Program-made: the position numbers and the translations under genes
Notes under the pieces: generated by a model
What the model saw: the letters and a program-made list of their open reading frames with translations, nothing else
What the model was told of the DNA's origin: nothing
Databases searched by the model: none
Shown: positions 25,145 to 34,112 of the stretch, piece by piece
Layout of the letters: each line of letters opens with the position of its first letter
Numbering within the stretch: position 1 is the stretch's first letter
From: Clostridiaceae bacterium
GTDB taxonomy: Bacteria; Bacillota; Clostridia; Lachnospirales; Lachnospiraceae
Assembly: GCA_910575435.1 (NCBI GenBank)
Contig: CAJTGI010000007.1
Span: 62,001-126,000, forward strand
DNA: 64,000 nucleotides
Direction: 5' to 3'

Positions 25145-25447
25145 TCAAATCTTCATATCGAAGTGCTTTACTTCATCCTTTTCATCCTCAGGAGAATCCT
25201 CGCCCCGGGCACCATGGCCTTTCTTTTTCTTTCTCTGGCGGTTCCTCCGCTCCTCGTCATTTTTCAACTCTTCATTCTGAGCCTTCTCCCGCCGGATGGT
25301 TTTCTCCGAGGACTGCTTCACCTGCTCCTGGAACTGGGCCGCCAGCTGCTGATTCTCCTGATTCATGCGGTTAATCTCATTTGTCTGAATCTGGGACATC
25401 TCCTGGGACTTTGGCGGCATGGATACATAGTCAATCGTCAATGACAT
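25145..25447 (-). CDS. 100-residue charged coiled-coil protein of the flagellar locus, unknown
   Basis: Begins MSLTIDYVSMPPKSQEMSQI, then a Gln/Glu/Asn-rich helix (residues about 22-70) and a highly basic tail (RRNRQRKKKKGHGARGED). AAGGAGG precedes the start, and it lies 20 nt after the DUF342 gene, so it is a genuine gene of the operon. No family recognised. The N-terminal pattern suggests a binding peptide for a partner protein. Confidence 0.7.
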   Translation of the reverse strand: MSLTIDYVSMPPKSQEMSQIQTNEINRMNQENQQLAAQFQEQVKQSSEKTIRREKAQNEELKNDEERRNRQRKKKKGHGARGEDSPEDEKDEVKHFDMKI

Positions 25448-25467
25448 ACCGTACTCCCTCCTTCTTG

Positions 25468-27075
25468 CTAAATGCCTTTCACGCGAATATCTCCGCCCTC
25501 TCTCACGAAAGTGCTGCGATGCACCTCGCTGTGAAGATATTTGCTCACATTGGATATGGTAAGCTTCACGCCGGTATAGGCAATGTCATACACGATGATC
25601 TTGCCCCTTCCATTGGATTCCTCCATGGATTTCTCCAATTCCTCATATTCCTCGTTCATGGATTCTGCTGACTCGTCAATTTCCTCCAATCGGGCTTTGT
25701 AACTCTTCAATTTCTCCAACTTCTCCGGCTCCAGAGAACCCTTCAACTTGAAACGCTTTTTTAAGACATCAATATTCTGCTCAATCACTTCCCGCTCCTC
25801 AGCCATCTCATCCATGGCCTTCTCCAGCTCGTGATAGCGGTCAATCTTCCTGGGATCCACTCCCACTTCCATCTCAGTCACCGTCCCCATGGTAGAGCCG
25901 GCCACCTTCGTCTCAATCTTTTTCGTAGAGCGGATGCTTCCCCCCGCCACCATGCCTCTTCTTCCATTCACCTCGATGGAATCTTTGGCAGTGACGTTGC
26001 TGTGCATAATGGCGTCGGTGATAATCTTTCCTCCCGCCTCCACATTGGCACTCTCTATGAAATTGGAAATCACATCCCCCTCCGCCTTCATCATCGCCTT
26101 CCCCATTCCCTGGATTCCACGGTTCAGAACAATCTTCCCCCCGGCAATGAGGGTGGCCCCCTCCACTGCGCCGTTCACATAAATATCCCCGGAGGCTTCC
26201 ACCTTGTAGCCGGTAAGGATGTTCCCCTTCACATTGATGCTGCCATCATAGGAAATGTCTCCCGTAGAGGGCCCCACATCTGCCGGAACCTCGTAGCAGT
26301 CAGACACGAACACCTCGTCAGAAACCAGCGTCACATTGCCTGACACATCAGAATACATCTCCAGCCCATCTTCCGACAGGTGAATATTCTTTCCATGTTT
26401 CAGTTTCAGAACATTGACTTTCCTGGGCTTGATGGGATTTCCCGAAACATTCGTCCCCGGCGTTCCGAAATCTGCCGGAGTCAGCGTGGCAAGCAACTGT
26501 CCCTCCTTCACTGGCTCAATCATATCCAGTTTGTGGAAATCCACCTGGCCATTTTCATCCACCGCCGGCTTACTAGTCTTATCTGCGTTAAAGTGATAGG
26601 TAATCTCTGCATTCTTTCCATGAATGGGCATGGTCGCCTTGGCAGCAAGAACGTCGCAGCAGTACAGGCGCGCCTTCAGCATCATCTCTATATTTTTCTC
26701 AATAATTCCGTATTTTACTCCATTTTGTTCCAATAAATCCAAGATATCCCTGACAGAAAGCCTTGCGCCCTGGCTAGAATTGGGATACAGGCGAACCTTG
26801 GCATAGTACCGTTCCGGATCTACCGTCACTGCGGCATACTCGTTTTCTGGCAGTCTCTCCTTGACGCTAATTCTAATCTCCGCATTTTTGCCCATATCCG
26901 CCTTTTCCACAAAAGACTTAATGTCCTCTACCATGACGTCATCATATCCCTTGGCCTTCAAGTACGCCATAATGTCGTCAATATGCAGAGGCGCGCCCCC
27001 CTCCACCGGGGGATAAGATTTCAAATACATCCCATCTTCCTTGTGAACCATCTGAAAAAAAGCATTTCTCTTCAT
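25468..27075 (-). CDS. DUF342 (FapA-type) polymer-forming protein
   Basis: A 535-residue DUF342 protein. The centre (about residues 240-400) is a right-handed beta-helix made of short repeats (GDISYDGSINVKGNILTGYKVEASGDIYVNGAVEGATLIAGGKI is part of this region, glycine and valine periodic) and the C-terminus is coiled coil (ELEKAMDEMAEE). FapA-type proteins bind membrane and affect flagellar or polar functions in some bacteria. GGAGG precedes the ATG. Located 49 nt after the sigma28 gene. Confidence 0.85.
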   Translation of the reverse strand: MKRNAFFQMVHKEDGMYLKSYPPVEGGAPLHIDDIMAYLKAKGYDDVMVEDIKSFVEKADMGKNAEIRISVKERLPENEYAAVTVDPERYYAKVRLYPNSSQGARLSVRDILDLLEQNGVKYGIIEKNIEMMLKARLYCCDVLAAKATMPIHGKNAEITYHFNADKTSKPAVDENGQVDFHKLDMIEPVKEGQLLATLTPADFGTPGTNVSGNPIKPRKVNVLKLKHGKNIHLSEDGLEMYSDVSGNVTLVSDEVFVSDCYEVPADVGPSTGDISYDGSINVKGNILTGYKVEASGDIYVNGAVEGATLIAGGKIVLNRGIQGMGKAMMKAEGDVISNFIESANVEAGGKIITDAIMHSNVTAKDSIEVNGRRGMVAGGSIRSTKKIETKVAGSTMGTVTEMEVGVDPRKIDRYHELEKAMDEMAEEREVIEQNIDVLKKRFKLKGSLEPEKLEKLKSYKARLEEIDESAESMNEEYEELEKSMEESNGRGKIIVYDIAYTGVKLTISNVSKYLHSEVHRSTFVREGGDIRVKGI

Positions 27076-27124
27076 AGGCTGCCTCCGTTCCTCCCATACA
27101 GAAATTACAATGTCACCGTACTAT

Positions 27125-27898
27125 TCACACGCTATCAAGGCCAAATAAGGGAATATCCTCTCCAATTTTATTCCTCATCTTCCGCAATGCCTTTGTGTGC
27201 AGCTGGGACACCCTGGACTCCGACACCTCCAGAATCTTACTGATTTCCTTTAGCGTCAGTTCCTCATAATAATAAAAGGCAATGACCCGCTGCTCATTCT
27301 CCGTCAGGGTAGTAATTGCATCTGCCAGAATTTTTTTCAATTCCTGACGCTCCACCACCTCTTCCGGCTGCTCGAAACGGGGGGAATTTCCAAATTCTGC
27401 CTTCACCTCGCTGCCCTGCTCCAGATAATCATCCAGAGACACCAGATTGGCAACCTGGGTCTGATTTACCAGATTCTCCAGTTCCTCCTGGGAAATCCCC
27501 ATGCTCTCTGCCAATTCCTCATTGGTGGCAATCCTGCCCAGCCGCTCTTCCATCTCCTTCATGGCATTTTCCAATTTTCTCTGCTTCTGGCGCAGCGTTC
27601 TGGGTATCCAGTCCATCTTCCGAATCTGGTCCAAGATCGAACCCCGAATCCTCAAACTGGCATAGGTCTCAAACTTCACGCCCTTGGTCAGCTCAAATTT
27701 GTCGATGGCATCTATCAGACCAAAAATGCCATACCCCTCCAAGTCATCATATTCCACCGTATATCCCAGATACATTCCCATGCGACCCGCCACCACTTTC
27801 ACAAGTTCGGCGTATTCTATAATCAGCTGCTCCCGAATCTGGGGACTTCTGGATTCCATATATTCCTGCCATAATGCTTCTCTACTATTATCATCCAT
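27125..27898 (-). CDS. sigD: flagellar RNA polymerase sigma-28 factor
   Basis: FliA/WhiG-family sigma factor of 257 residues, directing late flagellar, motility and autolysin transcription. Region 2 includes VEYDDLEGYGIFGLIDAIDKFE and FETYASLRIRGSILDQIRKMDW; region 4 has LTENEQRVIAFYYYEELTLKEISKILEVSESRVSQL. No anti-sigma FlgM is in the window. The fliK upstream region (51818-51844) contains the promoter type this factor is expected to read. Confidence 0.95.
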   Translation of the reverse strand: MDDNSREALWQEYMESRSPQIREQLIIEYAELVKVVAGRMGMYLGYTVEYDDLEGYGIFGLIDAIDKFELTKGVKFETYASLRIRGSILDQIRKMDWIPRTLRQKQRKLENAMKEMEERLGRIATNEELAESMGISQEELENLVNQTQVANLVSLDDYLEQGSEVKAEFGNSPRFEQPEEVVERQELKKILADAITTLTENEQRVIAFYYYEELTLKEISKILEVSESRVSQLHTKALRKMRNKIGEDIPLFGLDSV

Positions 27899-27920
27899 CG
27901 GTCAAACACCCCTTCTGAAT

Positions 27921-28217
27921 TTATGATTCCTCGCCTACAGCATCTCCTTCTTCTGCCGGCGATTCCTGCATTTTTTCTTCCTGCCCTTCCGGCAGTTCCA
28001 TATTGATGCCACCCGCATTCCTCTTCACGAACATGTTTCCTGCGATTACTTTCTGTATCAGCATTTTCGCAATGAGTCCGATGATATAAAAAACAATCAG
28101 CGTGCCGAGAAGTAATTCCAAACTGTAAGTGGTATCCATATCATTCACTATGGTAATAATACATATGATTGCTCCAGCAAGCAACATCACAAATTTTGGA
28201 ATAAAATCGATTTTCAT
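27921..28217 (-). CDS. small two-helix membrane protein of the chemotaxis operon, unknown
   Basis: A 98-residue protein with two transmembrane helices (FVMLLAGAIICIITIV and LELLLGTLIVFYIIGLIAKM) and an acidic C-terminal tail (MELPEGQEEKMQESPAEEGDAVGEES). GAAAGGG precedes the ATG. Position between cheD and the sigma28 gene is its only functional clue. Confidence 0.7.
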   Translation of the reverse strand: MKIDFIPKFVMLLAGAIICIITIVNDMDTTYSLELLLGTLIVFYIIGLIAKMLIQKVIAGNMFVKRNAGGINMELPEGQEEKMQESPAEEGDAVGEES

Positions 28218-28235
28218 GTTCTCAAACCCTTTCCC

Positions 28236-28721
28236 TTATATTGTTTTTTGTGGCTTTCCCACTGCCTTAATCAAAAAATCACCAGTCTCTGGATAAAACT
28301 CCACAGTCCTTCCAAAATTCAGCCCGGTATCCTCCGCCAGAATCCGTATTCCCAGAGAGGTAAGTTTTTTCTTGACCGCCTGCACATTTCGCTCCCCCAC
28401 GCGCAGCATGTCACTATTTCCACTAAAGGCAAACATCTGGGCGCCCCCGGCAATCTTTGCCGTAAGGCCAGTTCTCCTTGCCCCTGCCCTTACCATCATG
28501 TCAATCAAAAGATCAATGCCCGTATCCGCAAACTTCGCCTTGTTGGAATTCTGGCGAACCGTGGTACTGTCAGGCAGCATGACATGAACCAGTCCTGCAA
28601 TCCGGGTGGTGCTATCATATAGCGCCACCCCCACGCAGGAGCCAAGTCCCAATGTGGTAATTGCATCTGGCGTGCGACAAACATTTGCATCCGCCATACC
28701 AACTTTTATCATTTCTGACAT
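28236..28721 (-). CDS. cheD: chemoreceptor glutamine deamidase
   Basis: CheD deamidates receptor glutamines and interacts with CheC in adaptation. The catalytic Cys29 and His46 are seen in TTLGLGSCVGVALYD and AGLVHVMLP. About 161 residues. I chose ATG 28721, whose AAGGTG lies 6-8 nt upstream; ATG 28727 overlaps the cheC stop codon and is an alternative. Coupled to cheC. Confidence 0.93.
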   Translation of the reverse strand: MSEMIKVGMADANVCRTPDAITTLGLGSCVGVALYDSTTRIAGLVHVMLPDSTTVRQNSNKAKFADTGIDLLIDMMVRAGARRTGLTAKIAGGAQMFAFSGNSDMLRVGERNVQAVKKKLTSLGIRILAEDTGLNFGRTVEFYPETGDFLIKAVGKPQKTI

Positions 28722-28726
28722 CTCCA

Positions 28727-29344
28727 TCACCTTAACCCTAATGATTTCATAATACGCCCATATGATTCCAGTGTCGGAATCAGAATAAAATATCCGCTGA
28801 TATCCACATTCATATCGTTGAATACAGATTGGATCAGCAGAGCCTTATCTCCCAATTTGCCAAATTCAATCGCAGGAACGCTCAGAATCGCCCCCGCCAT
28901 ATCGAACGCCAAACTAGGCACAGATACATTGATTGTCAAATTCGTCATGCCTGAAATGGCAGACAAGTACGCTCCGGAAATGATATTGCCAATTTCCTGC
29001 AGGGCAGACTTTTCCAAATCAGAAAACTCCCCTTCATCTCCCGTCACGCATCCCATCAGCTGCTGCACGAACAATCTCGCCGCACTGCTCTCCAGGATAA
29101 ATAACATAGTTCCTTCAATATCGCCTTCCAAATTCAGCAATATTCCTGCCACCAGAGTCTCGGCCCCTCCGATAATCTCTGCCAGTTCTGCAAAAGTCAG
29201 CATCTCAACCTTTGGAACGTTCATGTCGATTTTGGTGTTTATAAGCTGAGACAATGCAGTTGTGGCATTGCCTGCACCGATATTGCCTATTTCAGTCAGC
29301 ACATCAAATTCAAAGTCATCCATGCTATCATTTTCTTTTTGCAT
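28727..29344 (-). CDS. cheC: CheY-P phosphatase CheC
   Basis: CheC removes phosphate from CheY-P, stimulated by CheD. The 205-residue protein has both active-site motifs of the form ExxNxxxG: LTEIGNIGAGNATTALS and ALQEIGNIISGAYLSAIS. ATG 29344 is set by GGAGGAACTCT; the longer frame to 29365 lacks a signal. Confidence 0.94.
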   Translation of the reverse strand: MQKENDSMDDFEFDVLTEIGNIGAGNATTALSQLINTKIDMNVPKVEMLTFAELAEIIGGAETLVAGILLNLEGDIEGTMLFILESSAARLFVQQLMGCVTGDEGEFSDLEKSALQEIGNIISGAYLSAISGMTNLTINVSVPSLAFDMAGAILSVPAIEFGKLGDKALLIQSVFNDMNVDISGYFILIPTLESYGRIMKSLGLR

Positions 29345-29405
29345 AGAGTTCCTCCATTCCTGCATAAAAATGATTTGAAACCATTCCTGTCGCTTCTATA
29401 TCATC

Positions 29406-29885
29406 TTATACATTTTCCTTCTCATTGATTACTGATGTGATATTCAACAACGTGACCAATCCTTCTTTGGTCTTGCCCACGCCGCTCAGATACTGCTTGT
29501 TTACATCATTGCTCTCCGATGCATCCGGCTTGTCAATCTCCTCTTCCGAGAGAGTGATCACTTCCTTCACCTCATCCACGATAATGCCTATGGCAGACTG
29601 GGACTCCGGCTTGATAATGATAATGCGGGTTGCATTGGAATACTCATCCGGCTCCAGATCAAATTTCAGCCGGAGGCTCATCACGGGAATGACCTCGCCG
29701 CGGAGATTAATCACTCCCTTGAAGTAGTTCTGCGCGCTGGGAATCCTGGTAATTCTGGACATGCGCACGATATTGTCTATGTATTTAATGTCTATACCGT
29801 ACTGCTCTTCCCCCAGGCTGACTACAATATATTGCTTGCCATCGCTGGCAACTTCCAAGTTCTGAACTTCATTGATTTCTTCCAT
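29406..29885 (-). CDS. cheW: chemotaxis coupling protein CheW
   Basis: The scaffold linking receptors to CheA, 159 residues, with the double SH3-like fold: QYIVVSLGEEQYGIDIKYIDNIVRM, RITRIPSAQNYFKGVINLRGEVIPV and SAIGIIVDEVKEVI. It lies 12 nt after cheA. Confidence 0.95.
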   Translation of the reverse strand: MEEINEVQNLEVASDGKQYIVVSLGEEQYGIDIKYIDNIVRMSRITRIPSAQNYFKGVINLRGEVIPVMSLRLKFDLEPDEYSNATRIIIIKPESQSAIGIIVDEVKEVITLSEEEIDKPDASESNDVNKQYLSGVGKTKEGLVTLLNITSVINEKENV

Positions 29886-29897
29886 GTCTGTGCCCCC

Positions 29898-32018
29898 CTA
29901 TACTAATGTATTTGCTTCCAGAATTAGCGCAATCTCGCCATTTCCGAGAATCGTGGCGCCACTGATCAGCTTGCTGCATCGAATATAATCGCCAATCGGC
30001 TTGATTACGATCTCCTGCTGTCCGATCAAATTGTCAACCACCAGCCCCGCCTGCTTGTCGCCCTTCTTCACGATAACCACGGTAAGGCTCTCCGGCTTGA
30101 ACTCGCCAGGCTCCACATCCAGCAGCTTATCCAGTCGAATCAGAGGGATAACCGTCCCACGAAGGTTAATGACCTCCTTGGTCTGCACCTGCTTCACCTC
30201 TCCAAAAGCCACATCCTCGATGGTCTGGATGCTGCTCAGAGGAATCGCATATTTCTCGGCGCCAATCTCCACCATCAATGCCTGAATGATTGCCAGCGTC
30301 AGAGGAAGGCGGATAATGAAGCTGCTTCCCTCGCCAAGCTCCGTCTTGCACTCAATGCTGCCCCCCAGGCCCTCGATTTTCGTCTTCACCACGTCGAGGC
30401 CCACGCCGCGCCCGGACACGTCAGTAATCTTCTCCGCCGTGGAGAAGCTGGGGCGAAAGAGCAAGTCAATAAACTCCTTGTCAGACATTGCCGCCGCCTG
30501 GTCCTCCGTGAGCGTACCTCTCTCCAAAGCCTTATTCTTAATTTTTTCCACATTGATGCCGGCGCCATCGTCCCGCACCTCAATGTTAACATTATTGCCA
30601 TCCTGGTAGGCATCCAGATAAATGTGACCCACTTCGTCTTTTCCTAAAGCAATGCGCTGCTCGTTGGATTCCAGGCCATGGTCGGCAGAGTTTCGGAGCA
30701 AATGCTGCAGCGGATCCCCGATCTCGTCAATAACCGTGCGGTCAAGCTCGGTATCCTCACCAGTCATGTGAAGCTCCATCTTCTTGCCCAGCTTCTTATT
30801 CAAATCCCGAATCATGCGGGGGAACCTATTCACCACCGATTCGATGGGAACCATCCGCACCTTCATGACAGACTCATGAAGATTGGTGGTCACGCTCTCC
30901 AGATATTCAATCTGCTCATTAAAGCCCGTCTCGCTCTTGGTCTCCGTCTCATCCCCGGAACTCATGGAAACCAAGCCATTCTTGGCAATAATCAACTCGC
31001 TCACCAGATTCATCAGCACATCCAGCTTTTCAATATCCACACGGACAGTCCTGCCCACCGTAGGCTTGGCGGACTTTGCGGGCGTCTTCTTGGCCGCCTG
31101 CTGGGCTGCGGGCTTTGCTGCCGCCTGCTGGGCTGCAGGCGCATTTCCTGCCGGCTTCGGCGCGGCAGAGGCAGACTTCTCCTCCTCTGGCTTGGAAGCC
31201 CCCTCCTGGGAAGTTGCGGCACTCCCCTTTGCCTCAAAAGGACCAATCACTGCCTCTCTGACTTCTGAGACGGACTCAATGGCAGTCTTAACCTTCTCTA
31301 TGCCCTCCTTGGTAAAATACACCAGGCTAAAATCCATCTCGAACTTCTCATCCTCAATATCCTGCACATCGGGAACCGCCTTGATAACCTCTCCCATTTC
31401 CTCTAATGCTTTAAACACTAGAAATGCCCTGGCTGCCTTTAAAATACAACTCTCCTGCAAGTAGACGGTAATTCCATAGATATTTTGATTCTCATTCTTC
31501 GCCTTATCAAAAGTGTTTTTCTCAAAATCCGTAATCTGAATCGTATCGTACTTGATTTCACCAGAACTGGCAACTTCCGCCGCCTCTACTTTCGGCGCGG
31601 CAGCCGTCGTCCCCCCATCGGAAGACTTGCCTGTAGCCTTTTCCGCAATGCTGTTCAGGGAATTGATAATATCCTCGTTCTCCTCTGTCCCCTCATTGGC
31701 CGTCTCCAAAATTTCTGCCAGATAGCCTTCCAGGGCATCCAGTCCGCGGAAAAGCACATCCACCAATTCCGGCTCTACCTTCATGTTCTCGCTCCGGATT
31801 TCCTGAAACACATTTTCCATATCATGGGTCAATCGCTGCATCCGCTTGAATCCCATTGTGCCCGCCATTCCTTTCAGTGAATGGGCGGCACGGAAAATCT
31901 CATTGATCGTGTCCATATTTTCCGGTTCCTGCTCCAAAATCATCAACTGATCGCTCAGAGTCTGCAAATGTTCCTTTGTCTCATCAATAAAAATCTCAAG
32001 ATACTGACTTACATCCAT
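29898..32018 (-). CDS. cheA: chemotaxis histidine kinase CheA
   Basis: A 706-residue kinase. The phosphorylated His46 is in RAAHSLKGMAGTMGF (P1). A CheY/CheB-binding P2-like domain spans about 180-260, followed by an Ala/Pro/Lys-rich linker (about 275-325), dimerisation P3, kinase P4 (HLLRNSADHGLESNEQR; DDGAGIN) and a CheW-like P5 at the C-terminus. ATG 32018 has GGGGGTG and begins 1 nt past the cheB stop. Confidence 0.96.
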   Translation of the reverse strand: MDVSQYLEIFIDETKEHLQTLSDQLMILEQEPENMDTINEIFRAAHSLKGMAGTMGFKRMQRLTHDMENVFQEIRSENMKVEPELVDVLFRGLDALEGYLAEILETANEGTEENEDIINSLNSIAEKATGKSSDGGTTAAAPKVEAAEVASSGEIKYDTIQITDFEKNTFDKAKNENQNIYGITVYLQESCILKAARAFLVFKALEEMGEVIKAVPDVQDIEDEKFEMDFSLVYFTKEGIEKVKTAIESVSEVREAVIGPFEAKGSAATSQEGASKPEEEKSASAAPKPAGNAPAAQQAAAKPAAQQAAKKTPAKSAKPTVGRTVRVDIEKLDVLMNLVSELIIAKNGLVSMSSGDETETKSETGFNEQIEYLESVTTNLHESVMKVRMVPIESVVNRFPRMIRDLNKKLGKKMELHMTGEDTELDRTVIDEIGDPLQHLLRNSADHGLESNEQRIALGKDEVGHIYLDAYQDGNNVNIEVRDDGAGINVEKIKNKALERGTLTEDQAAAMSDKEFIDLLFRPSFSTAEKITDVSGRGVGLDVVKTKIEGLGGSIECKTELGEGSSFIIRLPLTLAIIQALMVEIGAEKYAIPLSSIQTIEDVAFGEVKQVQTKEVINLRGTVIPLIRLDKLLDVEPGEFKPESLTVVIVKKGDKQAGLVVDNLIGQQEIVIKPIGDYIRCSKLISGATILGNGEIALILEANTLV

Positions 32019-32019
32019 G

Positions 32020-33144
32020 TTAGCGCACCCCCACATGCTCTGTTATCGCATCAGCAATTTTCCTCAGCTCCACTACCTGGTCTACCGCCCCTGCCTCATA
32101 GATGGCCTTGGGCATGCCGTACACGGTGGATGTCGCCTCATCCTGTGCGATAACGTATATTTTATTTGTCTGTTCCAACTGAAGGATTCCCTTCGTTCCG
32201 TCCATCCCCATGCCTGTCATCACCACGCACACAATCTCGTCAAAAGAAGACTTCATCAGAGATTCGTACATAATGTCAGCACAGGGCTTCAAGCCATTTC
32301 TGGCAGCCTCCACAGTCACGGAAAGGTTATGTTCCTTTTTTCCTTTCTCAATCAAGCGCATCTGTGAGCCGCCCCTCGCCATGTATACACTTCCTTTCTG
32401 GATGGTCTCTCCATGAACCGCTTCCTCCACATGAATCTCGCTCAGCTCATCCAGGCGCTTGCTCAGCGAGCCGGTAAATCCCTCTGGCATATGCTGCACT
32501 ACCAGCACGGGAGCATCCAGATTTTTCGGAAGAAATGGAATGACATACTGAAGCGCTTTCGGCCCTCCCGTAGAGCATGCCAGAGCCACCAGCTTCCTCG
32601 CACCGCTTCCCAAAGGCTTCTTGGAATGCTTAGATGTATCGCCCCGTCTAATTCTCTGTACCGCTTGGGATGCCGCCCTAGATACTTCCTGCACGGAAAC
32701 CGATTCTCGCTTAAACCTCTCCTGCTTCTCCTCCGCGCCACTGGACAATCCTGTTGCGGCGTAGAGCATGGAAACCAGGCGATTGCCGAAGGAATCTCCC
32801 TTGGCCTCGGCCAGGCTATCAGGCTTGGTCACGAAATCAAAGGCACCCAATTCCAGTGCCTGAATGGTTTCTTTTGCCCCCTCCTTGGCAAGGGTGCTGA
32901 CAATCAATACGTTGATGCGAATTCCATCTCTCCGCAATTCCCGAAGAAGCTCGATTCCATTCATCTTAGGCATATTGATATCCAGAACCATAGCGTCAAA
33001 TGTCTTGCCAGACCGAAGGATTTCCAATGCTTCCAATCCATTCATCGCATATTCTTCTGCCTGAAGTTCTCCATCCGAATTTATTATATCAAAGAGAACT
33101 CTTCTCATAAGTGCAGAATCATCTACTATCAATACTTTTTTCAT
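32020..33144 (-). CDS. cheB: chemotaxis response regulator methylesterase
   Basis: CheB demethylates chemoreceptors. The 374-residue protein has an N-terminal receiver domain (phospho-acceptor Asp55 in MVLDINMPKMNG) and a C-terminal esterase with the triad in LACSTGGPKAL (Ser), VQHMPEGFTGSLSKRL (His) and TGMGMDGTKGI (Asp). This is the only receiver domain in the window. ATG 33144 follows AATGAGGATGATC. The leader carries a long hairpin and shared leader module. Confidence 0.96.
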   Translation of the reverse strand: MKKVLIVDDSALMRRVLFDIINSDGELQAEEYAMNGLEALEILRSGKTFDAMVLDINMPKMNGIELLRELRRDGIRINVLIVSTLAKEGAKETIQALELGAFDFVTKPDSLAEAKGDSFGNRLVSMLYAATGLSSGAEEKQERFKRESVSVQEVSRAASQAVQRIRRGDTSKHSKKPLGSGARKLVALACSTGGPKALQYVIPFLPKNLDAPVLVVQHMPEGFTGSLSKRLDELSEIHVEEAVHGETIQKGSVYMARGGSQMRLIEKGKKEHNLSVTVEAARNGLKPCADIMYESLMKSSFDEIVCVVMTGMGMDGTKGILQLEQTNKIYVIAQDEATSTVYGMPKAIYEAGAVDQVVELRKIADAITEHVGVR

Positions 33145-33147
33145 GAT

Positions 33148-33222
33148 CATCCTCATTTCTGCACTGCTTTCTGTGCATTATGCAATGTTTGTGCAAGCAG
33201 CGCGCAGTCACAAACTTGCAAC
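33148..33222 (-). repeat. ribosome-binding-site-bearing leader module, cheB copy
   Basis: Aligned with the groEL leader (17817-17888); includes GCAGAAATGAGG (33151-33162) and TGCGCGCTGCTTG. It overlaps a hairpin with arms CAATGTTTGTG (33183-33193) and CACAAACATTG (33222-33232), extended inside by TGCAAG/CTTGCA. Confidence 0.55.
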
Positions 33223-33327
33223 ACAAACATTGTTTGCGTTTACAAACATCGTCTGTGTTTTTTCCTCCATTCTTGCTTACCCTGAAAATTACGGCACAAG
33301 CACAAATCCACACACACTCCTATCACT

Positions 33328-34020
33328 CTACTCTGCTCTCTCTAATTGGAATACATAATGTATGATCTGCTCCTTTTCCTCTTCTGAAATCCCCACGTAT
33401 TTCATGCGAATATCGTAATAATCCTGCTCATTCCTCAATTTCCCTGAATGAACCACCTGCCCGAAAAGGGACATGGTCGCCGTGCCGCCCTCTCGCTCTA
33501 TGTCAAAAGCCACTTGGAGAAATTCATTCGCCCGCACTTCCCGCTTGGTCGTGAAGCGAATCCCTCCGCCACTGATATCCACCATGAAATCCTCATATTC
33601 CAAAGAATCCGGGTCCATCTTCTTCTCGGGCAAATCCCCCTGGATGCAATCTGCAGCCACCCGCCGGAACAGCATTCTTGTATGGCAGGACACCCTCTGG
33701 TGCTTCCTGCGCTGCACCCGCTCCATGGGCGACACGATTTCCAGGGAAACCATATGGCTTCCATTTGCCACAAAAGAAGACTGAAAATATACATACGTGA
33801 GATAAACCTTCTCATAGGAAAGGATATAAATGGCATAACAGCTCATTTTGTCCAAGGAAATCTCCTCTTCCAATTCCACCTCTATCTCCGTCTCGGACAC
33901 AAACTTCCGAATCCTGCCCTTGCACGCAAGTCCATTCTCAAACTCCGTGATTTTTCCCGTATCCCTTCCCACAGGAAAAATCTTTACAAAAGCATCTTTC
34001 TTGATCATCTCTTCTATCAT
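33328..34020 (-). CDS. PilZ-domain c-di-GMP receptor (YcgR-like flagellar brake)
   Basis: A 230-residue protein with the YcgR N-terminal domain followed by PilZ. The c-di-GMP motif RxxxR is seen in QRRKHQRV and the second motif as VDISGGGIRF. By analogy with YcgR/DgrA it would slow the motor when c-di-GMP rises. It lies between flhG and cheB. Confidence 0.88.
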   Translation of the reverse strand: MIEEMIKKDAFVKIFPVGRDTGKITEFENGLACKGRIRKFVSETEIEVELEEEISLDKMSCYAIYILSYEKVYLTYVYFQSSFVANGSHMVSLEIVSPMERVQRRKHQRVSCHTRMLFRRVAADCIQGDLPEKKMDPDSLEYEDFMVDISGGGIRFTTKREVRANEFLQVAFDIEREGGTATMSLFGQVVHSGKLRNEQDYYDIRMKYVGISEEEKEQIIHYVFQLERAE

Positions 34021-34112
34021 TGGTCACTCTCCCATGGGAACACGGATATCAGTTTCCATTCACAATTCTTTCCCTTCTCGCGAACCGGGGAAACTGCCTA
34101 TCCAATCAGACT

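Noticed and set aside
27119-27130. GTACTATTCAC as another copy of the repeat end, at the sigma28 stop codon
   Set aside because: Only 11 bp match, no subterminal similarity to other copies, and part of it is coding sequence; likely chance.
33119-33313. 64 aa Cys-rich frame in the cheB leader
   Set aside because: Overlaps the hairpin and ribosome binding module, has no start signal, and reads through the cheB start region out of frame.
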